A stretch of DNA of 64,000 bases from Harmothoe impar. Taxonomy: Eukaryota > Annelida > Polychaeta > Phyllodocida > Polynoidae. The DNA is taken from assembly GCA_947462335.1 (NCBI GenBank), contig OX381710.1, positions 60,582,842 through 60,646,841 on the forward strand, given 5' to 3'. A program made the translations under genes and the position numbers. The notes beneath the pieces are model-generated. The model was given only the letters and a program-made list of their open reading frames with translations. It did no database searches and was not told the origin of the DNA. Of this stretch, positions 38,506 through 49,741 are shown in pieces; the first letter of the stretch is position 1, and each line of letters starts with the position of its first letter.

Positions 38506-38994
38506 TTTCAAATTTTCTTCCAGTAATTCCCCCAGATCAACCAATAAATTTTCATGTTAGGGGTCCACTAAGAACTTTTGTCTGAGGCTGGTTAAAAAAA
38601 TAAGATAAAAATTGTCGCTCGCTCCAGTTTTCTACCGACAAAATCCATTGACAAAAAAAAAATCTAAAAAAACCATTTTTTGAAAAGTGAAATCCATTGA
38701 CCAACTTTTTATTTTGGTGTGGCCTAATAGCAATATTCAGAATGAGTCCTATGAGTGTGAGGGATGGGGATGGGGATGGCCTGAATAAATGTTCAGAACG
38801 TGTCATTATCATTTACTTTCTGGTTGGAATAATAGTGCCCCTGCCTGTCTTTTATGGAGTGACCATGATGTATACATTGTATATGCGAGTTGTCGACGAG
38901 TTTAACCACGGCGCCGCAAGAGGAGTTACAACGTTGAGGGAAGTGGCCCAGTGGCACCGTAGGAAAGTTTGTTACAAGGAGCAAAGGTGCACCT

Positions 38995-39015
38995 TATAAC
39001 GAGATTTTACTGTAC
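38995..39015. mobile_element. Solo right end of a pogo-like element
   Basis: ataacgagattttactg followed by ta is the inverted form of CAGTAAAATCTCGTTAT, a pogo/Tigger-type terminus. No matching left end was found nearby, so this is a remnant or its partner is too diverged. Confidence 0.5.
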
Positions 39016-39255
39016 TTTCAGTGTTATTAAGGAAATATATGAGAATATGCAAAATGTGACCTTTTTTTTTGTTATTTTTGGCGCATAAATATTGGTCATA
39101 TTTTTATTAGACATAGATATTTATGAGGGCATTGATTGAAAGCGATGTTTGACATTTTCCACTTTTATTTGTCAACTTTATTTACAGAATGATTCCACTT
39201 TGAAGTGACCAAAATTGTCTTTAATTCTCTGCAAAACCGTTGTATTGAGGTGCCC

Positions 39256-39500
39256 CTTTACCCTTTAAGGACGGTATGTTGCTCAAAGATGACATTTATC
39301 GGCATGATGTACCACGGCAGCACTAGCGAGTAACTCTCCGGGGCTGCATTAGTACATCATGCCGATCCTTCAGGAGAGTGGGGTCTGCTTGAAGTTTGAA
39401 GGCTGGTGAGTTACTCACCAGGGCTGCATCCATGCATCATGACAACCAATAGCATAATTCAATAAAGCTCTATGCACTATGCCGTCTTTGAAGTGTTGGA
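39256..39500. repeat. Hairpin with minisatellite-like units
   Basis: Perfect 15-bp arms atcggcatgatgtac (39298-39312) and gtacatcatgccgat (39352-39366). The flanking ccctttaaggacggtatg and tgcatcatgac words recall the 69-bp minisatellite unit at 32024-32745. Confidence 0.6.
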
Positions 39501-39892
39501 CATTTCTTTCAAGAATACAAAAAACTTAAGCCCCCTGTTAGATGGTGGTACATTTCCCAAAATTAGATACCCTTTTCTTGTATATTTTTTGAACATTTTT
39601 ATGGCTAGCCCGGGGCTCAAGGTGCTAGGTCTTAAGTATAGTTGAGCCCCAGTGGGCTAGCCATTTATATTTCATCCCCAAAAACTGTTCTTTTTGGCTT
39701 TGATCTCTGTCGGTAAGTGTGGCAGCTAACCTGATATGAATTGAATTGAATTGCTAACGGCCACCCCTTTTGAGTACATGGTATGGTCCGGTACTGTGCC
39801 TGAAGTGGTGATCTTCACGGCCCTCTGCGACCTCTCCCCGGCCCTTTCTGACATCCCCACGGCCTCCTGTTCTCTGTTTGGGTCCCTACTCG

Positions 39893-40755
39893 CAGGCCTC
39901 CCACCGATTCCTCTATTCCTTTAAAATTCCTTTAAACTGGGTATGATTCCTTTAAAGTTCCTTTAAGTGGCTTGAAAATTCCTTTATTTCCTTTAAAATG
40001 GTCAATTCCCATAATTATATCACAAATATCTTCCTAAACTTCACCAGATTGCACCATTTCAAGTCTAAATTTCCAGATTTTTCAAAAAGCTCTCCTGCCA
40101 TAAACAAGGTTCCAGTCCCACTCATAACGGATAACATAGCCCTTAATATATTTTCTGCCAGAATGCACCAGAATGCCCCATTTCAAGTCTAGATTTTCCT
40201 AATTTTCTTGATACAGAGAGAATAGTGATTACCACAGATGCCAACCATCCCGAATCTTAGGGGACAGTCCCGGAAATCAGCCCTCTGTCCCGTGTCCCGC
40301 CCTCAAGAGCTACAAAATTATATATTATATGTTCAGATACTCCTACTGGTTACAAAGGTTAATAAAAGTCAAAAAGAAATCACCACAATGCAGCGTTTTA
40401 CATCTGAAATTTCAAAAAATTTATTGGGGGTGGGGGTGCAGATTTTTGTAGTAAAATCTACAAAAGTAGGAAGAATATGATATCCCTGACAGGTCAGAAA
40501 ATGTCTCAGAATGCACCATTGCACATGTAGAATTTCAAAATTCATCCAGATCCCCTTATATGCCAAATCAAAGCAAATCCCTGCAATAACAATACTACGA
40601 TCAATATTACATGCTGTAATGTCAGTAAATATTGCATTTCATTTCCTTTATTTTGACCGAGATTCCTTTAGAATTCCTTTAAAATTCCTTTATCTTCAGG
40701 GAAAAGATTCCTTTAAAATTCCTTTAAGGTGGTCCGGGAGGTGGTGGGAGGCCTG
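39893..40755. mobile_element. 863-bp TIR element with TACTCG duplication
   Basis: Perfect 13-bp terminal repeats CAGGCCTCCCACC. It is flanked by TACTCG at 39887-39892 and 40756-40761. Runs of attcctttaaa lie just inside both ends. A related copy of the surrounding sequence without the element (gggtccctactcgcc at about 43186-43200) shows the empty site. No transposase. Confidence 0.8.
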
Positions 40756-41360
40756 TACTCGCCAAATATAGTTACTGGACATCGATTCTCTCTCTTTGTA
40801 GCTCTATAGTGATCGATGCCCAGTTTTATACTTCAGACCAGTGGCTCATTTTGGCTGTTTTTTGCCTCACAGATTGCTTCTAGGGCAAAATCCTGACTAG
40901 GTGCCAATATATTCTCTATGCCAATGTGTAATATGATGGTAGAAAACACTGGAACCTCAGTTAGAAAAAATCCTACTGAACAGTTTTTGAGAAAATTAGG
41001 GTTTTGTTGCATATTTTTGGTGTTTTTAGTACATTTCCTACATAAACCGTGAACGCCAGCATTTCTCACTTTTCAGGTGTTTAGAATCAGAATTTGACTT
41101 TTTTTTATTCGCAGTAGGATTTCTGAGTATCGAGCCATTCTAGAAAAGCTATTCTTTGGAAAAAATACTTAGTATTTCTTGATGATTTTCGTTGCACAAA
41201 TTTAGGGTTGTAATATAAAAACTGCATTGTCATCCAATCAAAGTGTTTATGCACTGTTGATGGTCACCCCCTCCCACCCTCTTCACTCTGCATTGAAGGA
41301 GAACAGGCAGGGGAGGTACACTTGACCGTATATAGCTGTTGACCTGCTTGCTGGGTGCAT

Positions 41361-42800
41361 TTTCAATTTATGGGGTGCCAACTGTTCATGAAAGAAAAAT
41401 CAAATAGAATATTTATTTTTTTTAGTATCAGATTAATGTTACTACAATTCGTGATAGAACTTAAAGCATTGTATTTGCATTAATATGAATGGTAGCAACC
41501 TTATGGGGTGCCAACTATTCATGAAAGAAAAATCGATAAGAATTTGTTTTTTATTAGCATTAAATTGATGCAACTACAATTCGAGATTGCATTTCAAGCA
41601 TCGGGGCATTCAATGAATGGTAGTCATCTTAAATATATGAGGTGCCAACTGTTCATGAATTTAAAAAAAAAGAATAGAATTAGTTTTTTCATTAGTATCA
41701 GATTAATGCAACTACAATTCGTGATTGCACTTAAAGCATTGTGGCATGCAATGACTGGTAACCACCTTGAATGTATGGGGTGCCAACTGTTCATGAAAGA
41801 AAAAAAAGAAAGTTGTTTTTTTTAGAATCAAATTAATTCAACTGCAATTCAAGATTGCATTTAAGCATTATGGCATTCAATGACTGGTGGCCATCTTGAA
41901 CCTATGGGGTGCCAACTCTTCATAAAAAACAACTAAATTGGATTTTTTTAACAGTATAAAATTTATGCAACTACATTTCAAGATTGCATTTAAAGCATTG
42001 TGGCATTCAATGAATGGTGGCCATCCTAAACCTATGGGGTGCCAACTGTGTTTGAAAAAGGTATCAAATAGACATTTTCTTATAATAGATATCAAATTAA
42101 TGCAGCTACAATTCTTCATTGCACTGAAAGCATTGTGGCATTTAGTAAATGGTAGCCATCTTGAATGGGTTGAATGAAGGAAAAATCAAATAGGATTTGT
42201 TTTTTTGATCAAATTAATGCAACTACAAGTCAAGATTGCATTTCAAGCATCGGGACATTCAATGAGTGATAGCCATCTTGAATCTATGGGATGCCAACTG
42301 TTCATGAAAAAAAAAATAGAATAGATTTTTTTTTATTAGTATCAAATTACTGCAACTGCAATTCGAGATTACATTGAAAGCATGGTGGCATTCAATGAAT
42401 GGTTGCAATCTTGAATTTTGAAATGAACATATGCACAGAAAAATCAAATAGAATATTTTTTTTTTTTTAGTATCAGATTAATGTAACTACAATTTGTGAT
42501 GGACTTAAAGCATTGTATTTGTATTAATATGAATGGTAGCCACCTTATGGGGTGCCAACTATTCATGAAAGAAAAATCGATAAGAATTTGTTTGGGGTGC
42601 CAACTGTTCATGAAAGAAAAAAAAGAAAGTGTTTTTTTTTAGAATCAAATTAATTCAACTGCAATTCAAGATTGCATTTAAGCATTATGGCATTCAATGA
42701 CTGGTGGCCATCTTGAACCTATGGGGTGCCAACTCTTCATGAAAAAACAATCAATTGGATGTTTTTAACAGTATAAAATTAATGCAACTACATTTCAAGA
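41361..42800. repeat. ~133-bp minisatellite, ~11 copies
   Basis: Unit begins tatggggtgccaactgttca and includes tgcaactacaattcgagatt and gcattgtggcattcaatgaa. Copies start near 41371, 41504, 41638, 41778, 41904, 42036, 42286, 42550, 42595 and 42723. Some are truncated. Divergence between copies is moderate. Confidence 0.85.
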
Positions 42801-42969
42801 CATATTCATAGGCATGAACATGGTGTTCTCCTTCATTATAGATATTCATGGATTTCTACTTCTACTTAATATAGCTTTCTGTTAGAAGGATTCTGTTACA
42901 TGGATGTCGATGTCCAGTTTTAGATATATATCCATATAGTGCATTGGAGTGCTATAATGTTGGACTGCT

Positions 42970-43395
42970 GTATATTTTTATTTTGGTGCTTAACTCGCCC
43001 CCTAGTTGCCAGAAATTGCCAGTGTCCATCCCGGGTGGCCATCGAGTGGCCAAAGCACGTCATGGTCATGGTCATTGTCATTGTCACTGAATTTGCGCGG
43101 ATGTAAACAGAGTCTACTCGGCGGTTTGTTAGCCCTTCCCGGCCCTTCCTGACATTCCCACGGCCCCCCTTTTGTCTGTATGGGTCCCTACTCGCCCCAT
43201 CGAGTTATTTTGGTGCTTAACTCGCCCCCTACTCGCCGGAAATTGCAAGTGTACATCCCGGGTGTCGGAGGCACGTCATGGTCGTGGTCATGGTCATTGC
43301 CACTGTAACTGAATTTGCGCGGATGTAAGCAGTCTACCGTACTCGGCGGTTTGTTAGCCCTTCCCGGCCCTTCCTGACATCCCCATGTGTGCATG
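42970..43395. repeat. Diverged ~230-bp tandem duplication
   Basis: The stretch from ttttggtgcttaactcgccc through cggtttgttagcccttcccg occurs twice (42975 and 43206). A third partial copy flanks the insertion at 39830-39892, which gives the empty-site comparison for the 863-bp element. Confidence 0.75.
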
Positions 43396-43733
43396 TATGG
43401 GGGGGGGGAGCTAAGCGGAACTCGCATGAGCGAATTGTATTGTTATATCGGGGAGTTCCCTTCACTTCAAGCACAGTTCCGGACCATACCATTCACCCAA
43501 AAGCCTAAGGGGTGGCCGCTAGGTAAACTATGATGGTAATAGCAGAACCGGAACTGACAAAATCGCCGTGAGAAAGAAAGGCATTAAACATTCAAACTCG
43601 GCGATTCAACATCAAAACTCGGCGATTCAACATCAAAACTCGACGATAGTGAGAAATAAAGCACCACCCATTACCCTGAGTGCAAATACTCTTTAAATAA
43701 AGCCACCATCAACACAAATGATAGTACGTGATA

Positions 43734-43965
43734 GGGTAAATGTGGGTAATATTGCGCACCTAGTGACAATATTACCCAAATGTTCCAAACGTAAGTAATC
43801 TGTTGTCATTAAAAAAAACTTTTTTAATGTGTTTTTTTCAACAACAAAAATTAATTTTTAAAAAAAAGAATCGAGAAAAAAATGTATGCCAATAGCAACT
43901 CCCTGTAGGTTAAACAGAGGCCTAAAAGTGACTAAATGATAAATGTTTGGGTTATATCGTTATAG
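43734..43965. mobile_element. Truncated third copy of the array's TIR element
   Basis: Starts GGGTAAATGTGGGTAATATt after a TA (43732-43733) and follows the array elements through the 'gtttgggttatatcgtt' part. It is then cut at about 43965 by the 15-bp satellite. It shows that this element family exists outside the macrosatellite, about 18 kb away. Confidence 0.8.
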
Positions 43966-43984
43966 TTGACCCAGGGGCACTGCT

Positions 43985-45775
43985 TTATCACGTTCTCCCC
44001 TTATCCCGTTCTCCCTTTATCCCGTTCTCCCTTTATCCCTTCATCCCATTCTCCGTTTATCACATTCTCCGTCTATCCCGTTCTCGCTTTATCCCATTCT
44101 TCGTTTATCCTGTTCTCCATTCATCCCTTTTCCGTTCATCCCCTTCTCCGCTCATCCCCTTCTCCGTTTATCCCATTCTCCGTTTATCCTGTTTGTCCCG
44201 TTCGCTGTTTATCCCGTTCGCTGTTTATCCCATTCTCTGTTTATCCTGTTCTCTGTTTATCCCGTTCTCTGTTTGTCCCGTTCTCTGTTTATCCCGTTCT
44301 CTGTTTATCCTGTTCTCCGTTTATCCTGTTCTCCGTTTATCCTGTTCTCCGTTTATCCTGTTCTCCGTTTATCCTGTTCTCAGTTTATCCTGTTCTCAGT
44401 TTATCTCATTCTCCCTTCATCACATTCTCCGTTATCCCTTTATCCCGTTATCCCTTTCTCGCTTTCTCCCTTTATCCCCTTCTCGCTTTCTCCCTTTATC
44501 CTGTTCTCCCTTCATCCCGTTCACCGCCTCTCCATTTATCCCGTTCTCCCTTTATCCCTTTGTCCCCTTCTTCCTTTATCCCGTTCTCCCTTCGTCCCTT
44601 TATCCCGTTCTCCCTTTATCTGCTTCTCCGTTTATCCCCTTCTCCGTTTGTCCCCTTCTCTGTTTATCCTCTTCCGTTTATCCGTTTATCCCCTTCTCAT
44701 TTATCCCGTTGTCCCTTTATCCCGTTGTCCCTTTATCCCCATTCTGCCTTTATCCCCATTCTCCGTTTATCCCCCTTCCGTTTACCCCCCTCTCCCTTTA
44801 TCCCCCTCTCCCTTTATCCCCATTCTCTGTTTATCCCCATTCTCCATTTATCCTCGTTCTCCATTTATTCCCATTCTCCGTTTATTTCCCTTCTCTGTTG
44901 TCCCCTTCTCCCTTTAACCGTTTATCCCCGTTCTGCCTTTATCCCCTTCTCCATTCATCCTGTTCTCTCTTTATCCCCTTCTCCGTTCATCCCCTTCTCC
45001 CTTTATCCCCTTCTCTGTTCATCCCCTTCTCCGTTTATCTCTGTTTATCTCTGTTTTTCTGTTTATCCCATTCTCAATTTATTCGTTCTCGATTTATCCC
45101 GTTCTCCATTCATCCCATTCTCCCTTTATCCCGTTTTCTGTTTTTCTCCATTTATCTCATTCTCTGTTTATCGTGTTCTCTGCTTATCCCATTCTGTTTA
45201 TCCTGTTCTCCGTTCATCCCGTTCTCCGTTCATCCCGTTCTCCGTTCATCCCGTTCTCCATTCATCCCGCTCTCCGTTCATCCCGTTCTCTGTTTTTCTG
45301 TTTATCCCATTCTCGATTTATTCGTTCTCGATTTATCCCGTTCTCCATTCATCCCATTCTCCCTTTATCCCGTTCTCTGTTTTTCTCCATTCATCGCGTT
45401 CTCTGTTTATCGCGTTCTCTGTTTATCGCGTTCTCTGTTTATCGCGTTCTCCGTTCATCCCGTTCTCCATTTATCCCGTTCTCTGTTCATCCCATTCTCT
45501 GTTTTTCTTCATTTATCCCTATCTCCATTTATCCCATTCTCTGTTCATCCCGTTCTCTGTTTTTCTGCGTTTATCCCGTTCCCCGTCTATCCTGCTCTCC
45601 CTTTATCCCATTCTTCGTTCATCCCGTTCTCTGTTTATCCCGTTTTCAGTTTTTCTCCATTTATCCCTGTTCTCCCTTCATCCCGTTCTCCCTTCATCCA
45701 GTTCTCCCTTCATCCAGTTCTCCCTTCATCCAGTTCTCCCTTTATCCCGTTCTCCCTTTATCCCGTTCTCCATTT
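43985..45775. repeat. 15-bp satellite (TTTATCCCGTTCTCC)n, ~1.8 kb
   Basis: About 120 copies of a 15-bp unit with C/T/G changes at a few positions. Because 15 is a multiple of three and the unit has no stop, all three forward frames stay open and mimic proteins of 205-624 residues with pentapeptide repeats. A ~240-bp higher-order duplication is visible: the 'gtttttctgtttatcccatt' block at 45053 recurs at 45293. It is not a gene. Confidence 0.93.
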
Positions 45776-46409
45776 ATGGCCCATGCCTGACACAGGGATA
45801 GCCACATTTGTTTACAAATGATGCATGTCCTTACGTCCTTCTCGTTATGTAACACTTAGCTAGCGCCAACCCTCTCCCTCCTGTAACAAACTTCATGACT
45901 CCCTCTCCCCCTATGCTGTTAAGTAATATTTTTCACTAATTATTACTCGTTATTACTTGTTTCATAAAGAGGCTGGTTATCATTTAACCATTTCAGGCCC
46001 AACAGCATATTCGCCTTCTATCGCCATATATTCAGTAACTCTTAGTCAATGTGGCAAAATGCATTACCTATCACTTTTGGTTATATGTCCGATCATCAAC
46101 GGGGCTATCTCACCACTCGCACTTAACCACATAGTAGACTAGAACAGTGCTAAAATTGTGTGGGATACGCTCGGTGATTATACCACTTAAATTGGTTTTG
46201 TTACTATATGATAATACTGCTAGACTCAATTATCTTTTAACTATGCAACTTATATATAGGTGACCCAGAAAAATTATTCGGGTAGATCATGTTTATTTGA
46301 GATGACTGATTGCATAAAAAAAAGAAAAGAAGGTTACAAATTTAGTAAAAATTAGTAATGGATGGCATTGTCTCTTGAGTCTATTTATAATTATTTTTTC
46401 CCCTTACAG
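45776..46409. other. Intron 1 end, no feature
   Basis: AT-rich intron sequence leading to the polypyrimidine tract of exon 2. Nothing else recognised. Confidence 0.5.
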
Positions 46410-46453
46410 TTCAAAGATGAATGCGTCACAGGCAAGTACCCACCACCACCAAG
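46410..46453 (+). CDS. ASAH1: Acid ceramidase exon 2
   Basis: 44-nt exon after a good acceptor (ttttttccccttacag, AG at 46408-46409) and before a donor (GTAAAA at 46454). It reads FKDECVTGKYPPPP plus two bases of codon 39. The segment matches the N-terminal part of mature acid ceramidase in layout: an acidic residue, a Cys (Cys29) that in the family pairs with a C-terminal Cys, and a Tyr-Pro-Pro run. Phase 0 in and phase 2 out agree with exons 1 and 3. It is short, so it would be missed without knowing the family. Confidence 0.7.
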
Positions 46454-47990
46454 GTAAAAATTCCAGACTAGATTGTTGACTCTCATTTTTTTTGTTAAGA
46501 GGCCATCCATTAATTACGTACGCACATTTTTGCCAGAAATTGAACCCCCTCGCCCCCCCCCTTGATAAAATAAAGGGATGTCATAGAATTAACAGGAATA
46601 TCTAGGGTATTTCTAAGTACAGGCGTAGGATATTTCTAAGACCCTCCCCCCCCCCCTAGCAAAAAAAGGTATTTTCATGTTATGCTTTCATATATGTGCA
46701 TACACCATAAAGCAGTTCTCATAAGAAATTCTCATAAAAAATCTCTCTTTTATGATTCAGGGAAAAGAAACCCTCCTATGAGGCCACCAGTCAGTTTACC
46801 GCGGTTATTTTGACATATTTTTTTGGCCAAAATGCACCAGGATGCACTATTTCAAGCCTAGAGTTTCAAATTCTCCCAGAACTACTCCAAAAAAAGCTTC
46901 CATACAGCCCCAATCATAGAGACTAATGCAGAGTTGAGCTTTGATATATTTTTGTGCCAAAATGCACCAGAACGAACAATTTCAAATCTAGACTTTCCAC
47001 ATTTTCTTGAGGTGGCATGACCCCAAACCACAATTGGACCACTGTGCTTTGCTCGCGGTGTTCGGCAGGACAAAACCCATGTGCTCAGATCTTTTCCTCT
47101 TATATCTGTACATGTTAGGCCTAATTTTCTCACGTAATAACTCCTATATTGTGCCGATTGTTCCTATTTTTCCGATTTAAAAACTCCTATATTCCTATTT
47201 TTCTGAGACAAAATCTGGTTGACACCCTGATATACCGGACTAGCGCATCCTGGCACCTCAGGTTGTCAAGGGCTAAACCCCTATCTCCTATCTAATCTAA
47301 TCCCCTCCCCTCACACCTAGAACAAAGCTGCTGATAAGAAATTCACCCATCAGCCAAAAGGGAGAGTTAAATTTCACCCATTTTGAGTAGATTATCGTTT
47401 TATACTGTTCATTCTTGAACTATTGACACATTTGAATCGAAGAGCAAGTCCAAATTTAGAAATAAAGGGAATATAGCCCTTGAGACGGGGAACTCATTTT
47501 TCTGTGTAGTCAGCAAAATGGGAGTGTTGTATGTCTGGTAAGAATCCAAATCTGGTTAGTAAACACACTTAAAATGTCTAATAATTTAATTATAAGTACA
47601 GAATCAGCAAAACCAAAAAACTTTCATATATCATGAAAGTCTATTAAAGTTGGTTTTGCCTATCCTGTCTACGTATTGTCTTTCTGGCTCAGTCAGTGTG
47701 TATCAAGCCAACCCAGTGCCTCTGATACACTCCTCAGGGACGGCATGATGCACGGGATAGAATATAAACAAATAACAAATGGAATTGCATCAACGCACTG
47801 GAGCTTGCTCTAAACATTCGAACTCGTTATTCCTAGATCTACATGTTACGGCTATCTCTAGCCTTCCTCAGGGAATACTCTTTTATTGTCATAGCAGAAG
47901 GGTGCATTATAAATTCCTTTGTTAGAAGGCACCGGTATCACTAATTACAATCCCTGTCCATCATATAGATTATTGTGTCTACAATCTAAT
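46454..47990. other. Intron 2 start with dispersed repeat
   Basis: Contains two C-rich runs (46550, 46645). A repeat word aatgcaccagaatgcac..atttcaa..ctaga occurs twice (46830-46865, 46965-46995). It also occurs at 40045-40190 and 40505-40535 inside the 863-bp element. No gene. Confidence 0.5.
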
Positions 47991-47994
47991 CCCG

Positions 47995-48009
47995 AATATA
48001 TATATAATA

Positions 48010-48069
<60 letters not shown>
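47995..48069. repeat. (TA)n microsatellite
   Basis: About 70 bp of TA repeats directly abutting the left end of the PAT-like element. A second short TA tract abuts its right end (53105-53128), so the element may have inserted into TA-repeat DNA. Confidence 0.9.
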
Positions 48070-48071
<2 letters not shown>

Positions 48072-48143
48072 TCTGACGAGAGATTCTGGCAATTGAGTGA
48101 AGGCAAGTCTGAAGTTTGGACTTGGGCTGAATGAAATATCCGG
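48070..48143 (-). repeat. Split direct repeat B2 of PAT-like element
   Basis: 74 bp, one mismatch from B1 at 48755-48828. It is followed on the + strand by CCTATTTATTAA, a word found at the same place in the second recombinase element. Confidence 0.85.
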
Positions 48144-48196
48144 CCTATTTATTAATTACACATGATATATCAACTGTAAAGCACAAGCACAAAAAG

Positions 48197-48754
48197 AAAA
48201 ATTTGATTTCTTTAAGCAAGCATAACAAGCAACCTGCTCCGACCGCGGCCGGCTACCAACAAACACAGGTATCCAAGGGGCTGGCTTGGTTGGCAACCAT
48301 AGTTCCAGCATATGACACTAGGGGGTGCAACAGAGCCCCTATCCCCCGGTTGACGTTCTTGGCCAGCACCCTGACGTATTTACAAAGGTCAAGGTCGCCG
48401 GTTTCACTTCCGGTTCCGCTTCCGGTTTTGATTGGCGAACCCTTTTACCTACCCAAACCTCACCCTAATCTATCATAACTACAAAAAAAAGATTCAGTTA
48501 TGGTTGGCGAACCCTTTTACCTACCCTAACGTCACCCGAATCTCTATTAGAAGTATTTACAAAGGTCAAGGTCACGGGTTGCGCTTCCGGTTCCGCATCA
48601 GGTTGCACATCAGGCGGATGGCCAAATGCCCCCAGGCTATCCCCCAGCAAGCTTAGTTCCCACTGTCACCACACGGTGTCCTGGTGGCATGGCTGTCTGT
48701 ATTTAGGAACTCCTGGATCAATACCAGGAACAAAGGGGTTTGTTCCCATACATT
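48197..48754 (-). repeat. Split direct repeat A2, with insertion
   Basis: Matches A1 (52847-53105) in two blocks, 48197-48347 and 48637/48646-48754, on either side of a 289-bp insertion. Shared landmarks are aaaaatttgatttctttaag and agcaagcttagttcccactg. Confidence 0.85.
48348..48636. mobile_element. 289-bp insertion with 9-bp target duplication
   Basis: Flanked by CTATCCCCC at 48339-48347 and 48637-48645. The uninterrupted copy at 52985-53000 has this word once. Internally it contains two related halves (tatttacaaaggtcaaggtc at about 48377 and 48548, ggcgaacccttttacctacc twice). No poly-A tail or clear inverted ends. Class unknown. Confidence 0.75.
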
Positions 48755-48828
48755 GATCTGACGAGAGATTCTGGCAATTGAGTGAAGGCGAGTCTGAAGT
48801 TTGGACTTGGGCTGAATGAAATATCCGG
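48755..48828 (-). repeat. Split direct repeat B1 of PAT-like element
   Basis: 74 bp (gatctgacgagagattctgg ... atatccgg), directly joined to A2 at 48754. The junction B1-A2 is the expected copy of the joined element ends. Confidence 0.85.
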
Positions 48829-48862
48829 CAACACCCAGAATCAAAGTTCAACAACATAAGTA

Positions 48863-49741
48863 TCAGCGTCTAGCACAGATAGTGTCCACCACCAATCTAT
48901 CCAGGTTAATGCGAGACGACAGAGGTTTTGCCAAATATATTAGGGCAGTCAGGCTTGCCCAGTCCCCAGTTTGTCTAATGTCCTCCAGGGGAATTCCACA
49001 GTGGTGGAGAAAAGCTGGGCCAGCCCATCTCAGAGAATGTACTCCTGATCCCGGGAGGTCCATGTCAACTGCTTTTAATAGGCGCTTTAGATACTTCATC
49101 AATACCGGGTATGTCAAAGGGACTTGAACTCCGCCCTGACTAAGCATGAACACTGGTGAATCCACAGAAGAGGCTGGACAGTCATTAAAGTGTTGCTTTA
49201 ACAAGGTGGCCGCACATAAAGGTGAACCACTGGCATAGGTTAAAGGCACCAGATGAGTCCTCTGACCATATTGTATAGTCTTTGAGCTTGAAATACGCAA
49301 CAACACACCCCACTCCATGAACCTCAATGACCTCCTCCTTAAATAATGACCCTCCAACTTCAAGTTGTCAGGTATTAAATTACACTTACGCAGGAGGGAC
49401 CTGAAACTAGTTACTATACATGCCCAAATTGAACGCTCATTCACATCTAAATGATTCACTGACATAGACATATTAAGTATATTTTCTATAGACAAAATTA
49501 TTCTACGAGGCTCTGGGTCGCCCAACATACGCCTCAGACCTTTTAAAGTAGTATTAATTACAAAATCCAGGCATATAAACGATACATCATAACCAAAATA
49601 CTTATTCAAACTTATGACCCCTGACACATAATTATCTATGCTCACATAACACAGTGAGTCAGTACGCCATGTACACCTAGCCCAACAATAAGAACGAACT
49701 TGTGCTGCTTTCTCATCCAGGGACCGACGCAGCTGGTTCAC
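48863..49741 (-). pseudogene. Tyrosine recombinase of PAT-like element, internally deleted
   Basis: The open frame ends ...VVDTICARR. It retains the catalytic-domain blocks FRSLLRKCN (first Arg), SSSKTIQYGQR (Lys), GVHSLR (His-x-x-Arg), GDWAS (Trp) and ALIYLAKP (Tyr nucleophile). Against the recombinase at 57798-58844 it lacks about 40 residues of the N-terminal DNA-binding domain, between ARCTWR and YVSIDNYVS. The residue after HSLR is W where the other copy has R. The open frame begins with GTG, not ATG. In intact elements this enzyme would integrate the circular cDNA. Confidence 0.8.

Larger units (their letters stand above)
39754..43522. mobile_element. 3.8-kb TIR element with nested insertions
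   Basis: The left end (ctaacggccacccctttt... through ggtatggtccgg..actgtgcctgaagtg, 39754-39810) returns inverted at 43463-43522 (cacttcaagcacagttccgg...aggggtggccgctag). The interior holds a second element (39893-40755), a 133-bp minisatellite and a diverged ~230-bp tandem duplication. No coding capacity. The target duplication is not clear. Confidence 0.65.

Noticed and set aside
41361..42800. CRISPR-like regular repeats
   Set aside because: The 133-bp units are contiguous and degenerate with no unique spacers, in a eukaryotic intron.
43947..45821. Long + strand ORFs (624, 611, 214 and 205 residues) of repeated SRSPFIPFS-like peptides
   Set aside because: They are the three frames of a 15-bp satellite without stop codons. 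No start context, domain or splice evidence.
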